Source of the DNA: Kappaphycus alvarezii
Taxonomy: Eukaryota > Rhodophyta > Florideophyceae > Gigartinales > Solieriaceae
Assembly (NCBI GenBank): GCA_002205965.3
Contig: NADL03000675.1
Span: 186,001 to 250,000, forward strand
Direction: 5' to 3'
DNA length: 64,000 nt
Within the stretch, counting starts at the first letter, position 1. Each line of letters starts with the position of its first letter. Positions 23,300-35,339 of this stretch are shown one piece after another. The notes under the pieces were generated by a model. That model searched no databases. It was not told the origin of the DNA and was given only the letters and a program-made list of their open reading frames with translations. The position numbers and the translations under genes were made by a program.

Positions 23300-26220
23300 A
23301 TACCGTCTACGGAGAAGCTTTACTTAGCGGTATGGGAAGATTACTTTGTGGAGAAGATGACGTGACGGCTTGGATTGTTTCATCACGTCGTGCCGACCGG
23401 AGGAGGAGTGGTTCAAGCGGCTGAAGGGAAGAGGTGTAGAAGAGGGGCGATTCAGGAGTGGGGGTATGGAGGGGTAGTGGAGCGAAATGAGTTATGAACA
23501 TGAGTGTTATTTATTGGTGGGTAGATGTGGCTTCTCTGTTGGGTTACGGTAGAATCTATTGAGGTGGAATTGGTGGAAGCGCCAATAGAGGTGTGTAGCA
23601 AATGGGAGGCGGAGTAGTTTTGGCGGATAACATGAACGGATCCGGGGATAGAGGAGGGTGGGACGAAGCCGAACCAGGGGAAGACGTTTTCTGAGTCTGA
23701 GTGTATGGAGATGGGGACTGGGTTTATGGTGTGGTTGTGCCTATCGTCTGTTGCCCATCTGAGGGGTATGCTGTTGAGGTTGTGATCGACATTGTCACGT
23801 GGAGGGACGACTTTGAGGAACTGAACGAAGGCGAATTCCTTTCAGTCGAAGTTGGGTATGGTCGAAGACTGTTGCATGAAACGTATGAAGGAAATGAGTT
23901 TGGAAACCCAGACGACGGGACAAGAGTTCGAAGTGCTGGACACGGCGACGAGGGCGTGAGAAAACTTTGGAAGGGCGGAAGGGCGGAAGGAGGGAGCTGC
24001 GAAGACTAGTTGAAGGAAGGGCATAGGAGGCTCCTCGTATGCGATTTCGTTTCGTTGCAGGAGGTGGCTGTCAAGGGTGGGGATATAATCACCCATTATG
24101 TGGGAGTTGAAAAATGTGACGCGCAAGTGATGGGAGCTTAATCGTCTTCGTCGCAACAACGGTCGAAGAAGTCAACGATGAAGGGCAAGACTATGTCGAT
24201 GGCGCGCTAATCTTTGCTTAGGGCATTCTGTGTATTATGTCGTGAGTGGAGAAGCCATTGAGTGTCTGGGCGTTGTCGGAAATGGAGAAGTCGATGTGAA
24301 GGCCGGTGGCGGGGGATTTTTTCTCGATGGCTGCGATGATGTTGTTTGAGTTCTTGAGGATGGAGGTGCGGATGGATAGGAATATGGGACAGGAGTGAGA
24401 GGTACCGAAAGTGGTGAAGAAATCTTTCGACCCGAGCCGATCAGTGGCGGCGATCTTGATGAGCTTGGAGACGCCGAGTTGGAAGTTGTGGAGGGGTTCG
24501 AAGGCGAAGATATTGTAAGGGGAGAGGAATGTGAGGATGTTGAGGAGGAGGTAAGTCTCGAAGAGAGAGTAGTACTTTGCAAGAAAGAGGGACTTGAGGG
24601 CACGGAGGGCATGCTCCTCTTGGTGCGGGCGACTATCGGCTGTCGTGCGAGGAAAGCATGCTCCGAGTCACAGAGGAGAGCAAAGTGGATTTTCCGTCCG
24701 GTGAGGTTCTGCTGCTGTGTTCGAAGGGGGGATGGGAGAATGGAGGTGGAAGTCGGAGCGGCTGACTGTGCATTTGTAACAGGGGTTCTGGGGGCGGGTT
24801 CTGTGGAGTATTTGAAGATTTCGTTTGCCTCTGGGATGTCAGCGCAGTAGCTGGCGATGACTAGGTGACCTTGTCGGAGGACGCTATGAGCGTCGTGGAC
24901 GGGAAGCCATGGAGATCGGAGGTGAGGATGGGCTGGAGGATGTTGGAGATTGCCTGCTGTTTTGGTGCATTTTTGTTTCGCGGGTGATACCTAAGGAGTT
25001 TTGAGGGATGTGATGGCCATGTGCAGGGATTGAGGTGGGTTAGAAGGAGGTGAGGATGTAGCCGACGTGTTTGAGGTTTTCGGAGTTGCATTTGCGGCGG
25101 AAGGAGTCGGAGGAGTTGAGGAGGGTGAGGAGGAGGGGGTATGATGTGAAGGAGGAGCTTTTGAGGGATGTGGAGGACTTGTTGGAGTAGAACTAGACAA
25201 AGCCGATGATGGAGTCGATTTTGGTGGTGTAGGGCTTGTGCCAGACGATATCTAGTTCGGAGGACTGTATGATTGCCGCCTTCATGGAGGGGACTGCTTG
25301 CTTTCCGAGGGCTGCTGTCATGGGTTGAGCGAAAGCGGGGGATCATAATGTTTTTTGCTGTGAGATGGGGTGGAAGAATGTATTGTTGAAGTGGGCGAGG
25401 GCCAGTTGTTGTTTGAGGACATCTGTTGCGTTCTTCTGGAAGAGAATTGCGGAGAAGCGGTGTTCGGAGTCTCTGATGGATCAGAGGGAGAAGAAGGTGT
25501 AGCTGACTCGTTGCTTGAAGAGGTTCTTACGAAGATCGAGGCACTTTTTGCGGAGGAGACGGAATTCTGGAAGGACGACTAAGAGAAGGCGGGTGAGTGA
25601 GGAGGAAGATGAGCACGTCTGCTTTGCGGAGGCCAAGGCTGGAGGCGATGGATAAGATGCAGAGGGTGAGCAGTTCAAGATGGGGGAGGGTGGAGGGGGC
25701 GCGGGGGAGGAGATGGATGGGCTGGCGCTGTTGACGATGTTGAAAGCGTCTCGATGCATAGAGAAAGTGCGAGCTGGTCTTGATGATATGAGTCCTCATC
25801 GGCAAGGGGGACGTTATCGGAGGGTCTAGTGGAGGGTTTGGAAGTGTAAGTTGTGGAGTGGACTTGTGGCGCATGGTGCGAGGGATGAAGTGATTGACGC
25901 CGGTGCCGGGGGAGAGGAGTCGTTTTTGGGGGTCAGACGATGGTGGCAACGCCTTTGGTGCCTCTGGATGGCTTTGATGATGCATGCGGAGAAGGAAAAG
26001 CAGAGGAAGCAGAAGTGCGCCAGATTGGGAAGGGGAAGGGTGAATTGGAAACAAGGGTGCGTCTCGGGGTGTGTTGGTGTGAGGGATACCGAGTATGGCC
26101 CAGGTGGAGAGGATGGGTAGGGAAAGGAATGGAGTGCAAGTGAAGCCGACGTGTCGCAGCAGTGCAGAAGTGTTGGTGTGGAGTGGGTAGGAGGGAATTG
26201 ATGATGTAAAACCAGATCGC
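23300..26220 (-). pseudogene. DNA transposon transposase resembling the Plavaka/CACTA-like group, decayed
   Basis: The clearest block is on the minus strand, about 25340-25040. It reads PAFAQPMTAALGKQAVPSMK, then DIVWHKPYTTKIDSIIGFV, then FYSNKSSTSLKSSSF, then YPLLLTLLNSSDSFRRK and HVGYILTSF. It parallels the YSDKT ... YP.YLT..N....RRK ... L.GYLP order that I remember from fungal Plavaka transposases. Further down, around 24930-24880, is DLHGFPSTTLIAS, and a Cys-containing CYKCTVSRSDF block lies near 24760, also typical placements. The N-terminal part to about 26220 is Ser/Pro/His-rich and not diagnostic. There are many interruptions. Confidence 0.45.
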
Positions 26221-26229
26221 CACTATAGG

Positions 26230-28500
26230 TAGCCTGATAATATCACATATTTCACCATCTATTCTATCTCTGCGGTTTCTAACCCTCTATCGTACAAACC
26301 TGAAACTAAGGAAGGTGTATTTATGTCCTAGTTTTCTGTACGCAGGAACTAGAGCGTCTAGTATCAATTTAGTCCTTGGACAAGTAGTATACTTCTACGG
26401 AAATATTCAACGAAATAATATCAAAGTAGTTCGATATTACAGTAATTTTATAAACTAGATTTATTTCTAAGCTTTTAATACTATTCATTTTCAATTTAAA
26501 CCAAGATTTCTTGCTTCCAGTGGTATTAAATTATTCGAAAACTCAGAAAAGACCTTAGTAAGATGCGGGTTCAAGGAAGTATAGGGCGCTTACGTAAACG
26601 ATAATCCGTGAGACCAAGCATATGAAACTGGCATATGAAACTGGCATGTACTTTTCCGGTAATTCCATAACTTTACAGTGTTTAAACTTCATGAATGTTA
26701 TCAAATGCTGAATTTTTGTGCGTTCATGCACATTTGCGACAAATTTGTCCGGAAGAAGTACTTTCTACTGCATCAATCTCGAGGGACTGGAAAATATAGC
26801 TTGGTGAAATGACTTAAGCCAGTCTCAAGGACTGAGCACCTTTTCTACTCTACTTCACAGCTATTTGTGGAAAATTAGAGGCTTTTTGTAATATATGTAT
26901 ATTACCCTTTGCATTCAAAATGAGGTTTTAAAGGACCACCATTTTTCCATAAGATGCCTAAAAAAAGACCTCTTTGCTATACTATACGCCTTACTGTACA
27001 TTTGTTTGCCCTGAGTCCAAAATTACAAATTAAGAGGATTTTGCTGCAGTTCGGAATATCTGCTGTACCCATTTCGGTTTTTTTCCAAAAAAAATGATGA
27101 ATATTGGGCCTATAGGTGTCGTCTCAAATTACATTATTATTTAATCAATTTATGTTATTCTTTCAATATTTACCTACTTTGGCAACAATTCTCCTTGAAC
27201 CCGATATTCCGCGACCACTGAATCCAACTAACTGTTCAGAAAAATTCTATATGAGTCCATAAACGGCAACCTCGAATAATCATGGAGGTCAATTCAAAGT
27301 TAAAACGGAGATGCTAGGGCATGACCAGCCCATATTTATGGCTTTCATTCTCAGTATTTACTGTACACGATTTTATCAGTAAGTGCCTCTAACTGCCTCA
27401 AAGTCCAGTACCGAGGATAACATGAAAAATAAACCACCTTGTGTCTAAACTTAGTGGCTTTCAAATGTTATACTCCTAAAGTGCGAGCATTCCATCGATT
27501 ATATTTTAAAATTTTCTATAATTCCCTTAGTAAAACCATAAGGCATCTTTAGTTTTCTTTTTTCAAGGGCCTCCGGAGTACAAAAGAAACCTGTATTATC
27601 TTATCTAGAATGTCAGAGGATCATGAGTTCAGTAATTGCGATTACCAGGTGCGATATTCCCTCAAATTCTGTCGGATTCAGATACATTTTGACGCTTCTA
27701 TGTGATCAAATGGGCATCCTTGGCTCGCGCTATTTCTTTCGTCCTTTTTTTTAATTGAAACAATATCATCATCATCCTTAGAATACGAGTACGAAAAAAT
27801 ATTATTCACTAAAATAGAAAGCACCAGAGGCGGCTCGAGACTCACAGAGATTCTTAGTCTGCCCATCCCTGCAGTTAGAAAGCTCATATTGCTTACAGAA
27901 ATCCACAGATTTAGCTAATCTTCTGTCTTTAAGTCGGTTAACCTCAAGTTATGAAGACGACCTTTTGGATAAAAAGATGGCTAATAATTAAAAAAAGGTA
28001 TAAAACGAGCTCCATTAGCAAACTAGTGAAAATAGAACTATTCTTTACACAAATTTGCCAAATTGGCATCTACTGACACTTTACGAAATAGTTTATCCTT
28101 GTTGAATACCAAAGACAACTTATTTCGCAACTACTCCAATGTTGATGACTTCCGCCTGGAGTTAATTTGCCCCACTATTACATCTATGGTTCCCCAGCTG
28201 ATCCTCTGCAAGCTCTATCGGCTTCCGAGTCTGGTCATACTTTGGAACAATCCGATTCAGATCTCCAGGGCCCGCGCTATTACAGAAGTAGTATTGATAG
28301 CTTTGAAATACGTACCAAGACAGATACTTATAGACTTTTGGAGCCTTTTATGAACCAACAAATCATACGTACGAAAAATTCCGCTCCCTATGCCCACATC
28401 AATCGAAAAAATAATTCCGTTGTAATCCAAAGAAGACATTTTAACGTAAAAACTTTTGCTTGATCCCTCCTCAATGAGAGCATTACTTCCTTCCGGTGCT
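26230..28500. other. AT-rich gene-free stretch
   Basis: More than 2 kb with no supported gene. A short tandem duplication (GCATATGAAACTG twice) lies at about 26617-26646. Two overlapping frames at 28063-28463 (+) are AT-rich and unrecognised, probably spurious. Confidence 0.45.
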
Positions 28501-28518
28501 GCGAAAAAAGGACGAAAT

Positions 28519-30612
28519 TGTTAGTTCCGTTGAATCGTATGGCTCAGAGAGCCCTCTGTATCTCCACTTGTGGCGGAGATCACTTGGCAGAGTCACCCTT
28601 TTGAATGCATCTTTCTGATTGGTTAGTTTAGTTCACGGTTAGTTTAGTTCACCTCATGGGTATATAAGCGCTGCGATTACTGCCCCGAAAAGAAAAAGCA
28701 GAAAAAAAAACTCTCATTTCTCCATCTCCACCTGTGAAACCATTAGGTTTATGTGCCCAGCTATCACACAGCAGCAACATAAACACGAATTATACCATCG
28801 AAAAATTGAATGGCACGAATTATCTCGTGTAGGCCACTTATATTCAATTGGTCCTTGAGGCTAAGGGTCTATGGAAGTACGTTGAATCAACTAACGGTGA
28901 TGAAGCAAGTGAAGAAGTGGCTTCAAGTGCACAGCATGCGACTGCTAGTGTTAGTGGCGTAATGGACCAAGGTGGAAAAGAGGCACGACAAGCCATGGCG
29001 GAAATTATGTTAAACATTGAAAGCAACTATGTTGTTGCTGTGCTTGGCAAGAAAATACCTCGAGAAGTGTGGCATATTTTAAAAATTATGAATGAGTCCC
29101 AGGCTGTTGCTACGCAAACGACACTTTGACGACGTTTTTTTAGTATGAAGATGGACGAGAGCCAAACCGTGCAGGAGTATGCAAATACTATCACTATGAT
29201 TGAGAACTAATTGGCTGCCAGTAACTACACTCTATTACAGTTTGATAAGAAATACGCCCTATTGGAGGATTGCCGTTGGACTATGACACAATTGGTACTA
29301 TACAGGGGGAGCAATAGAATCTCACCTTTGCAGAATTGGTCGCTAAGCTGGAACGTCGAGGAGAGGAAATCCGTATACAGAAGGGTAGTTTTCCATTTAG
29401 CCCGACAAGGGACCGAAATTTTTCATGTAAAGATGTAAGCAAGCACGTAAGGGACGTAAGCTGAAATGCTAACACTGTGCCAAGATTGGTCATATTAAGA
29501 AGGATTGTTATAGCAACCTTCAGAGTCATAACTATCGATCCGGATCTCATGCAGACAACAAGGATGGCAAAAAAAAGTAGTCAGCGGACCGTGTTAGTCT
29601 TTTCATGATGTAACGATCTTTTTTCACTGACAATGCGATATCTGGGAAGTGGTTTACATCACAGCACATCCGTCGAGCGCGATCGTTCTTTAATTAGGTA
29701 CAAAAGCTGAGTACACCGAAAACTATTAACACTGCCGGAGAAGGTACAGAGATGGCGGCTAAGTACGTTGGAACGGTGGAACGGTGGAACGGTGGAACTT
29801 CTTTGTTTTTTGGAAAGTCGAGCTGTGACTATCACGTTGCAAAATGTTGCGTACATACCAACTGTGCGTGCAAACTTACTCTCGATCCCCCTCATGCAGC
29901 AGGGTGGTTTGTAAATCTATTTTCCACTCCCTCGCAACACTATGCTTGTGAAACATAAAGGGAGGAAAGTCATGCGAGGGACATCTGGGGATCACAAGAT
30001 CACCGAATTAGAGGATGTGAATGCCACTGTGCAGAAGAATATTTTTTTGCTACCCCAAGCGGAGGGAGAAATTTTTTGAACAGTTATCTCTTACGCAGAC
30101 GCCATGCCCACGTCAACTGTAGCACGACCGTTTACATGGTCAAAAACAACATCGTTTCAGGAATCAAGGAGGCAAATGTGCAAAATGTAAGCTACGAGAT
30201 TTGCGGCGAATGCAAACTCGGAGAGGCAACGGCCACACCGTACAAGCCGAGCACCACTGTTACTTCAGCAGTTGGCGAACTATTGCACACTGATCTTATT
30301 GGTAAGGTCCGACCACCCTCCCATGGTGGCTCAAGGTATGTTTTGACGTTGGTTGACGATGCTTCTGGAGGCTCCTGGGTGCTTTTCTTGCGAAAGAAGT
30401 CAGAAACTGCGGCGGAATTCGAAAAGGATATGAACTTTATTCGTAATCTTACAGGCAGTCATGTTCAGAGGGTACGAACTGACGGCGGTACGGAATTCTT
30501 CGCGGATCAATTGCAAAAATATTTCAATACCAACGTTATATATCATGAACCAACTACTACTGATTCACCCGAAAGTAGCGGTAAGGCGGAATCTACACCT
30601 GTGAACCCATGA
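28519..30612 (+). mobile_element. Ty1/copia retrotransposon fossil (5' half)
   Basis: A probable LTR-derived promoter region at about 28519-28700 carries a tandem GGTTAGTTTAGTTCAC pair (28621-28652) and a TATATAAG box at 28661. It is followed by copia-type gag (about 28800-29570) with a CCHC zinc-knuckle-like block near 29470-29520. Next come a GAG-pre-integrase-like block near 30080-30240 and the integrase core at about 30270-30560 (LLHTDLIG, then VRTDGGTEF). No reverse transcriptase, RNase H or 3' LTR is visible, so this is a truncated copy. The coding part is broken in several places and looks old. Confidence 0.75.
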
Positions 30613-30619
30613 AAATTGG

Positions 30620-31270
30620 ACCATTAATCCACGAGAGAAGTTGTTAAGTTGAAACCCGTCGTTGAACCCTCCGAAGTATAATACTGACTTTCTTCTGTCA
30701 TTACAGAGCCCGCAGTTCCGTTACCTTAGCAACTCCAAATTTCCCGCTGCGATAGAAAGATAAATCCATGAAAAACGTCGTGCAAATGCACTACTAAAGG
30801 GGAGGAGTCGGGAAGGGTTTCACTGTACTTACCTTGGTACTGCAGTACATTTTACAGTACTGTACTGTCCCAATATTGAAACTTCAACTTATTAATTTAG
30901 CGAACACTAGGGGATTACGCATTACAAATCTTTTTTACATGAGATCGATTCGTGACCCACAAATGTACACATGTGGACCAAAACGTAAATGAAATTCCTT
31001 TGCCACGGAAACTTACGCACACGAGCTCACCCACAATTCATGAGAACGAGCCACCCCCTCCTACTCACCTACCCTCGATGAAGCAGGACTACGCAATCGG
31101 GAAGGCTAAACGTCTCCACAAGCGACGAAAACGCTTGATGCGTCTCTGCATACGTCTCGAAGCGTCCGATGTTCTTTTGCTGCGCGCTCGGAAGCGCTAC
31201 TATAAGGCACGTATGAACACGAAGCGAATTAGAATAAGATAAAGGCATGTATATAGTGTTACCTTCAACG
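30620..31270. other. No gene; contains GTACTGTAC repeat
   Basis: A palindromic GTACTGTAC-type repeat lies at about 30855-30868, within TTACAGTACTGTACTG. A 96-codon frame at 30952-31242 (+) is Lys/Arg-rich at its end but matches nothing I know. Confidence 0.35.
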
Positions 31271-31279
31271 TGAATTGTT

Positions 31280-32152
31280 TGGACGAGCAAGAGTGCCTAC
31301 GTTTGTCCCTCTTCCGCAAGCATGAAATACATCTAATGTGTTTTGCTGACGAACTGGATTGCTGATAGAACGAGAAGAAATCGTTACAAGTGCGACCCTT
31401 TTACAGCTACCTGCATCATGCTTAAGAGGCTTTCCTTCTCGATTCGATGGGTCGACATGGAATACATATTTGGCATGCGTTGTCCGGCTCTTTCAGAAGC
31501 TTTTTGGGAAGTCTTGAAGAGCTTTGTGAGCTCTAAGAAGCACCTTATAGAATACTTTCGTGGAGGCCTTATGGTGGCTCGAGCAGCTATGTATGCACAA
31601 GCAATAGAAGAGAAGGGAGCCCCTCTGGATAGCTGCATTGGCTTCATCCACTGTACCAAAACTCAGATGAGCCGACCAGGTGGCACCGGCGCCAACCAAC
31701 GGAGTTATTACTCCGGACATAAAAGGTTTCATTTTCTTTTCTATCAGACCATCACGACTCCAGATGGACTTATGTTTCATTTCTATGGTCCCTAAGTAGG
31801 AAGGCGTCATGACATGACTCTGTATCGAGACATTAAAGTGAACATCGCTCTACAGAACACCCTACTTATCAATGGAAGGCAATACTCTCTGTATGGAGAT
31901 GCAGCGTGCGCTCTGCGCCCTTGGCTACAGTTAGCCTTCCCACACGTCGGAGCAACGGTAGACCAACAAGCATATAGTACTGCGATAAGTGCTGTTCGCG
32001 AGGCAGTAGAGTGGACGTACAAAGATCTCAAGCAGATGTGGTGTGCTCAGGACTTCAAACGACACTTGAAGGTTCTGCAAACACCAGTGGCTCTCCTCTA
32101 CAAGTCTTCGGCGTTACATTGGAACCTCAAGACGTGCATGATGCATGGCTGA
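31280..32152 (+). pseudogene. PIF/Harbinger-type transposase (second element)
   Basis: One frame runs from about 31343 to 32152 and reads as a DDE transposase. Its blocks are: a helix-rich N-terminus (CIMLKRLSFSIRWVDMEYIF); CIGFIHCTKTQMSRPGGTG; QRSYYSGHKRFHFLFYQTIT; TPDGLMFHFYGP; RRHDMTLYRD; GRQYSLYGDAACALRPWLQ; and a C-terminal SAVREAVEWTYKDLKQMW. The expected catalytic Asp in F-I-D-C-T is His here (codon 31649). The second Asp (LYGDA) and the Glu (VREAVEW) are present. One in-frame stop lies at 31793-31795. Part of the N-terminus upstream of 31343 appears to be in another frame (RVPTFVPL-like, near 31290). The changed Asp alone predicts an inactive enzyme. Confidence 0.7.
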
Positions 32153-32247
32153 CAAGTGCTATCCTACTTAAACTTCCCTGCGCCTTCCCTATCTGAGTAC
32201 CTACAGGAACAGTAACAGTAATAGTATAGAACGCGAGCGCACGAAAG

Positions 32248-32261
32248 CTCCGCGCGCGGAG
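32248..32261. other. GC-rich palindrome between convergent genes
   Basis: CTCCGCGCGCGGAG is a perfect 14-bp palindrome inside a local CpG-rich island (about 32225-32420). The island lies between the 3' ends of the convergent transposase and Myb-like genes. It could act as a two-way 3' end signal, or it may be a methylation-free remnant. Confidence 0.35.
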
Positions 32262-32469
32262 TGCGGGCTCCGCTCGGTCGAGGGGCGCGCACTGCAGCAA
32301 AGAAAATGCGGGGAGGTGGCGGGGGGGCGCAGCGCGACGGCAAGCTTTAAGGAGTTGCAATGCACTTCCGCGAGTTCGATGACCGAGCCTGGGCAACGCG
32401 GCGAGCGGGCTGCGCGAAGTTTGAATAAACGAAAGATCAGTATTCGCAGAACAATTCAGACTTTACTTA

Positions 32470-33356
32470 CTGGAGCTTCGTAACAAGGGCAGCGAGCACG
32501 GCTATCATTTCCTTACGTGCAGCAACAGTTTGCAGTCTCTTTTCACGATCTGTGGCTGGGCGCTCAGCTTCAAGGTTAACGCGACGTTCTTCAAGCGATA
32601 GACGGCGCGCTTCTTGTTCTTGAACATGTTTTTAGCGCGCCACCTCTCTCTCGTCTTTGTGCTTCTCGAACGCAAACCGATCTTCTTCCATCTTAAGGCG
32701 TTTCAAGTCCATATCGCGACGGGTCGCAATATGCTCGCTGATGAGGTCTTCTTCGTCATCATCAGACTCCACGACCAACGCACGCCTCTTGGTTCCCTTT
32801 CGAGGCGTATCTTCTTCCTCTTTTTCACTTTTTTTCTTGTCACGACCAAATGCCTTTGCTCTGATTTCCTCCCCGGCAGCCAGCAACCTCTTGTCCAGCT
32901 CATTCTTCTCTTCCCGCTCCGCCCTACGCTTCTCCTCCCACTCGTCCATCGCCAGAGTCACGTCGTCCAACAGCGTCTCCCGCTCCCCCCGCACTTCGAT
33001 TATTCCAGACCCTACTTCGTTGCTTCCAACTGCCACGCGATGGTCACAATCCACTTTTTTGAACCTGTCACTCAACTTCTTCCAAGACGGAGCGCAGACA
33101 TTCTCAAGTGCATCCGGAGGAGCCACGAAATATAGATGGACACAGCTTCCTCAAAACGCGTTTGGGTTTCCCCATGAGGTGTAAGGTGTGTGTCCACTGC
33201 CGTCACGGCTTTCAGTAAAAGGATGTCCCAAGCGCTGGAAAATCGAATTCGCTTCTTTCGACCTGTCAGAACGGTTTCCAGGGTGCTTGTTGGGTGTGCA
33301 CCGGAAGAGCAAGAAGGGGAATGCGAAGATGGATCAGGGGTTAAGGGAGTCGCCAT
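32470..33356 (-). pseudogene. Myb/SANT-like, coiled-coil partner gene of the second Harbinger element
   Basis: The N-terminal part (33356 down to about 33130) has GRKKRIRFSSAWDILLLKAV then DTHLTPHGETQTRFEEAV, a Myb/SANT-like pattern with conserved Trp. A frame change near 33130 leads to APSWKKLSDRFKKVDCDHR. A long, highly charged coiled-coil follows, with a basic/acidic nuclear-type segment (TPRKGTKRRALVVESDDDEE). After a stop at about 32633 the coiled-coil continues in the same style (HVQEQEARRLSLEERRVNLE) to about 32470. The gene is convergent with the transposase, as in the 3.2-5.3 kb element. Probably inactive as read. Confidence 0.6.
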
Positions 33357-33419
33357 CGTAAAGGAACGTTCCCGGTATGGAAATGGTGGGCAAGAGACTG
33401 CTGCTCTGCCGCGTTAGGG

Positions 33420-34050
33420 AGAAAAGGTGTGATGGGAATCACAACTTGACATTTGGTGCGAGTAGAACCCCTTCACTTGAGATGTCGGAAAGGGGTGCAC
33501 TTGCTGGTATTTTTTCCAATTTTGCTTAGAGGGGCAGTGAGTGAAAAATGATACGGCTTGCAAACCAAATCTCGTTTTACACTGCACACGTGTGCGACGT
33601 TACACGTAAAATGGATGTCATACGAAAGTCACGGGAGCTTGCGTAATCCCTCTACTGTGCACTTTTTTTTCTTTTTCTCTTTTTTTTAAAATTCTTTTTA
33701 GAACATGTGAGTACACTGCGGAACTACTGTACGGAAATAATTTTTACTACATTTTTAAAAACAACATCATTCATACATTAAAATAATCCCAAAATTCCCC
33801 CCCCCCCGGACTACAGTACCAGGAGCGCCAATCGTCCGATTAGTATTGGATCTACGAGAAATTTATCATTAAAAAGCAGGCAGGATGCCACTTCATTTGA
33901 CCATGTTTAGCTGTTAGCCAGCAAACGCGTTTGGCTAATTAGATGCTGATTGCCCTCTACCACTGGCATCGTTACCATTACCGTGGACAGGCGATCGCTA
34001 TTTACCTCCCAAATCTTCGCCAGAATCATATTCCGCTCAGCAAACCACCG
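33420..34050. other. Upstream region of the sterol reductase gene
   Basis: No gene is supported. The stretch holds a T-rich run (about 33664-33700) and a run of 11 C at about 33798-33808. It should contain the sterol reductase promoter, which I cannot pinpoint. Confidence 0.35.
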
Positions 34051-34052
34051 CT

Positions 34053-35331
34053 ATGCGGTGGTCTCATGGCTATGCCGCTCTTTGGCTACTATGCATCTCC
34101 CTCATCTTGCCTGAATGTATTCGTCTTCTCCCTCACTTCTACATTCCAACCCCATCTGCCTCCGTTTGGCAGGCTATCTTCCTGTACCTCATCGCCATAG
34201 CTCTGTTGGGAGCCTTCCTCCCTGGCAAGATTCAACTTGGCGTCCTGCTCTCTGATGGAATACGTCTCAAGTACAAATGCAACGGGTTGGTTGTTACTGG
34301 AGTCATGATTACCGCCCTTGCTACAGCGTCTTGGAGCGGATACATTTCGGGTTCTTGGGTTGCCGATAAGTACTGGGAATTGTTTGCAGCCACAAACGTG
34401 TTTGCGTTTGCGCTTAGCGTATATTTATTTATTGTTGGCCGGTTATCAAGACGCAAGAATTGGCTAAAGCGTCGCTCCCTGTGGGAGGACTTTGTTATGG
34501 GAGCTGAACTCAACCCGTTCATACTGGGAATTAACGTCAAATTCTTCTCTTATCGTCCTGCAATGGCTGGCTGGCTTATTATCAACCTGTCCTTTCTGTG
34601 CAAGCAGTTTGAACTTGTTGGCACTATAACTGGCCGCATGCTCCTATATCAGTTGGCCACAGCATGGTATATTTGGGACTATTTTGTTCATGAGTCGAAA
34701 ATCGTTTTCACATGGGATATTATCGCTGAGCATTTTGGTCTTATGCTGGTTTGGGGCGATTATGTGTTCATAGTGTTTGCATTCAGGTAAGTCGCTCATC
34801 ACCACCTTCTTGGCAAGGCACCTCTTCTTCTGGCACTAATCAAGTTTGGCTGTTACATCATGTTTCGATCTCTGGTTCTGGTCCGAATGATATCGCAGCA
34901 TCCAGAATTTTTTCCTCCTTGATGATATGCGCCCAATGTCCTATCTTGAGGTAGGGACTATTCTCATCACATTTTGCGTTGGTTTTGCCGTGTTCCGCGG
35001 TGCGAACTCCCAGAAGCATCAGTTTAAAACAGACCCCAAGGCTTTGATATGGGGTAGCGTTCCCATTACAATCGGCGGTAAATTGCTAGCCTCCGGATTT
35101 TGGGGTATTGCCCGGCATATGAACTACACCGGTGACCTTCTTTTGGCGCTTTCGTTCTGTCTACCTTGTGGGACAAAATCGTCTTTAGCCTACTTTTACT
35201 TCATCTACCTTCTACTGCTGACAGTTCACAGAGAGAAGCGAGACGACGAAAGGTGTTCCAAGAAGTACAAAAGCGTGTGGGATGAGTACTGCCTGCAGGT
35301 CCCTTATCGCATGGTGCCTTTTGTGTACTAG
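34053..35331 (+). CDS. Delta(14)-sterol reductase (FACKEL/ERG24 type), two exons
   Basis: This endoplasmic reticulum membrane enzyme reduces the C14-C15 double bond left after 14-demethylation in sterol synthesis, using NADPH. Exon 1 is 34053-34786 and exon 2 is 34899-35331. The intron 34787-34898 (112 bp) starts GTAAGT and ends CGCAG. The join reads FAFSIQNFFLLDDM, in frame, where plant FACKEL has FTFSIQGWWLL. The protein of about 388 residues has about eight hydrophobic segments. It shows LPGKIQLGVLLSDGIRLKYK near the N-terminus, MGAELNPFILGINVKFF, YIWDYFVHES and the C-terminal family signature GIARHMNYTGDLLLALSF, then WDEYCLQVPYRMVPFVY. Its length is close to that of plant FACKEL (about 369). 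Met at 34053 is the first Met in a frame open from 33939. Lamin-B-receptor-like or C24 reductases are less likely given the fit. Confidence 0.9.
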
Positions 35332-35339
35332 GCAAAGGG

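Noticed and set aside
26221-26230. CACTATAGG as the end of a CACTA transposon
   Set aside because: No matching inverted end was found near 20.6-20.9 kb, and the word is oriented the wrong way for the right end.
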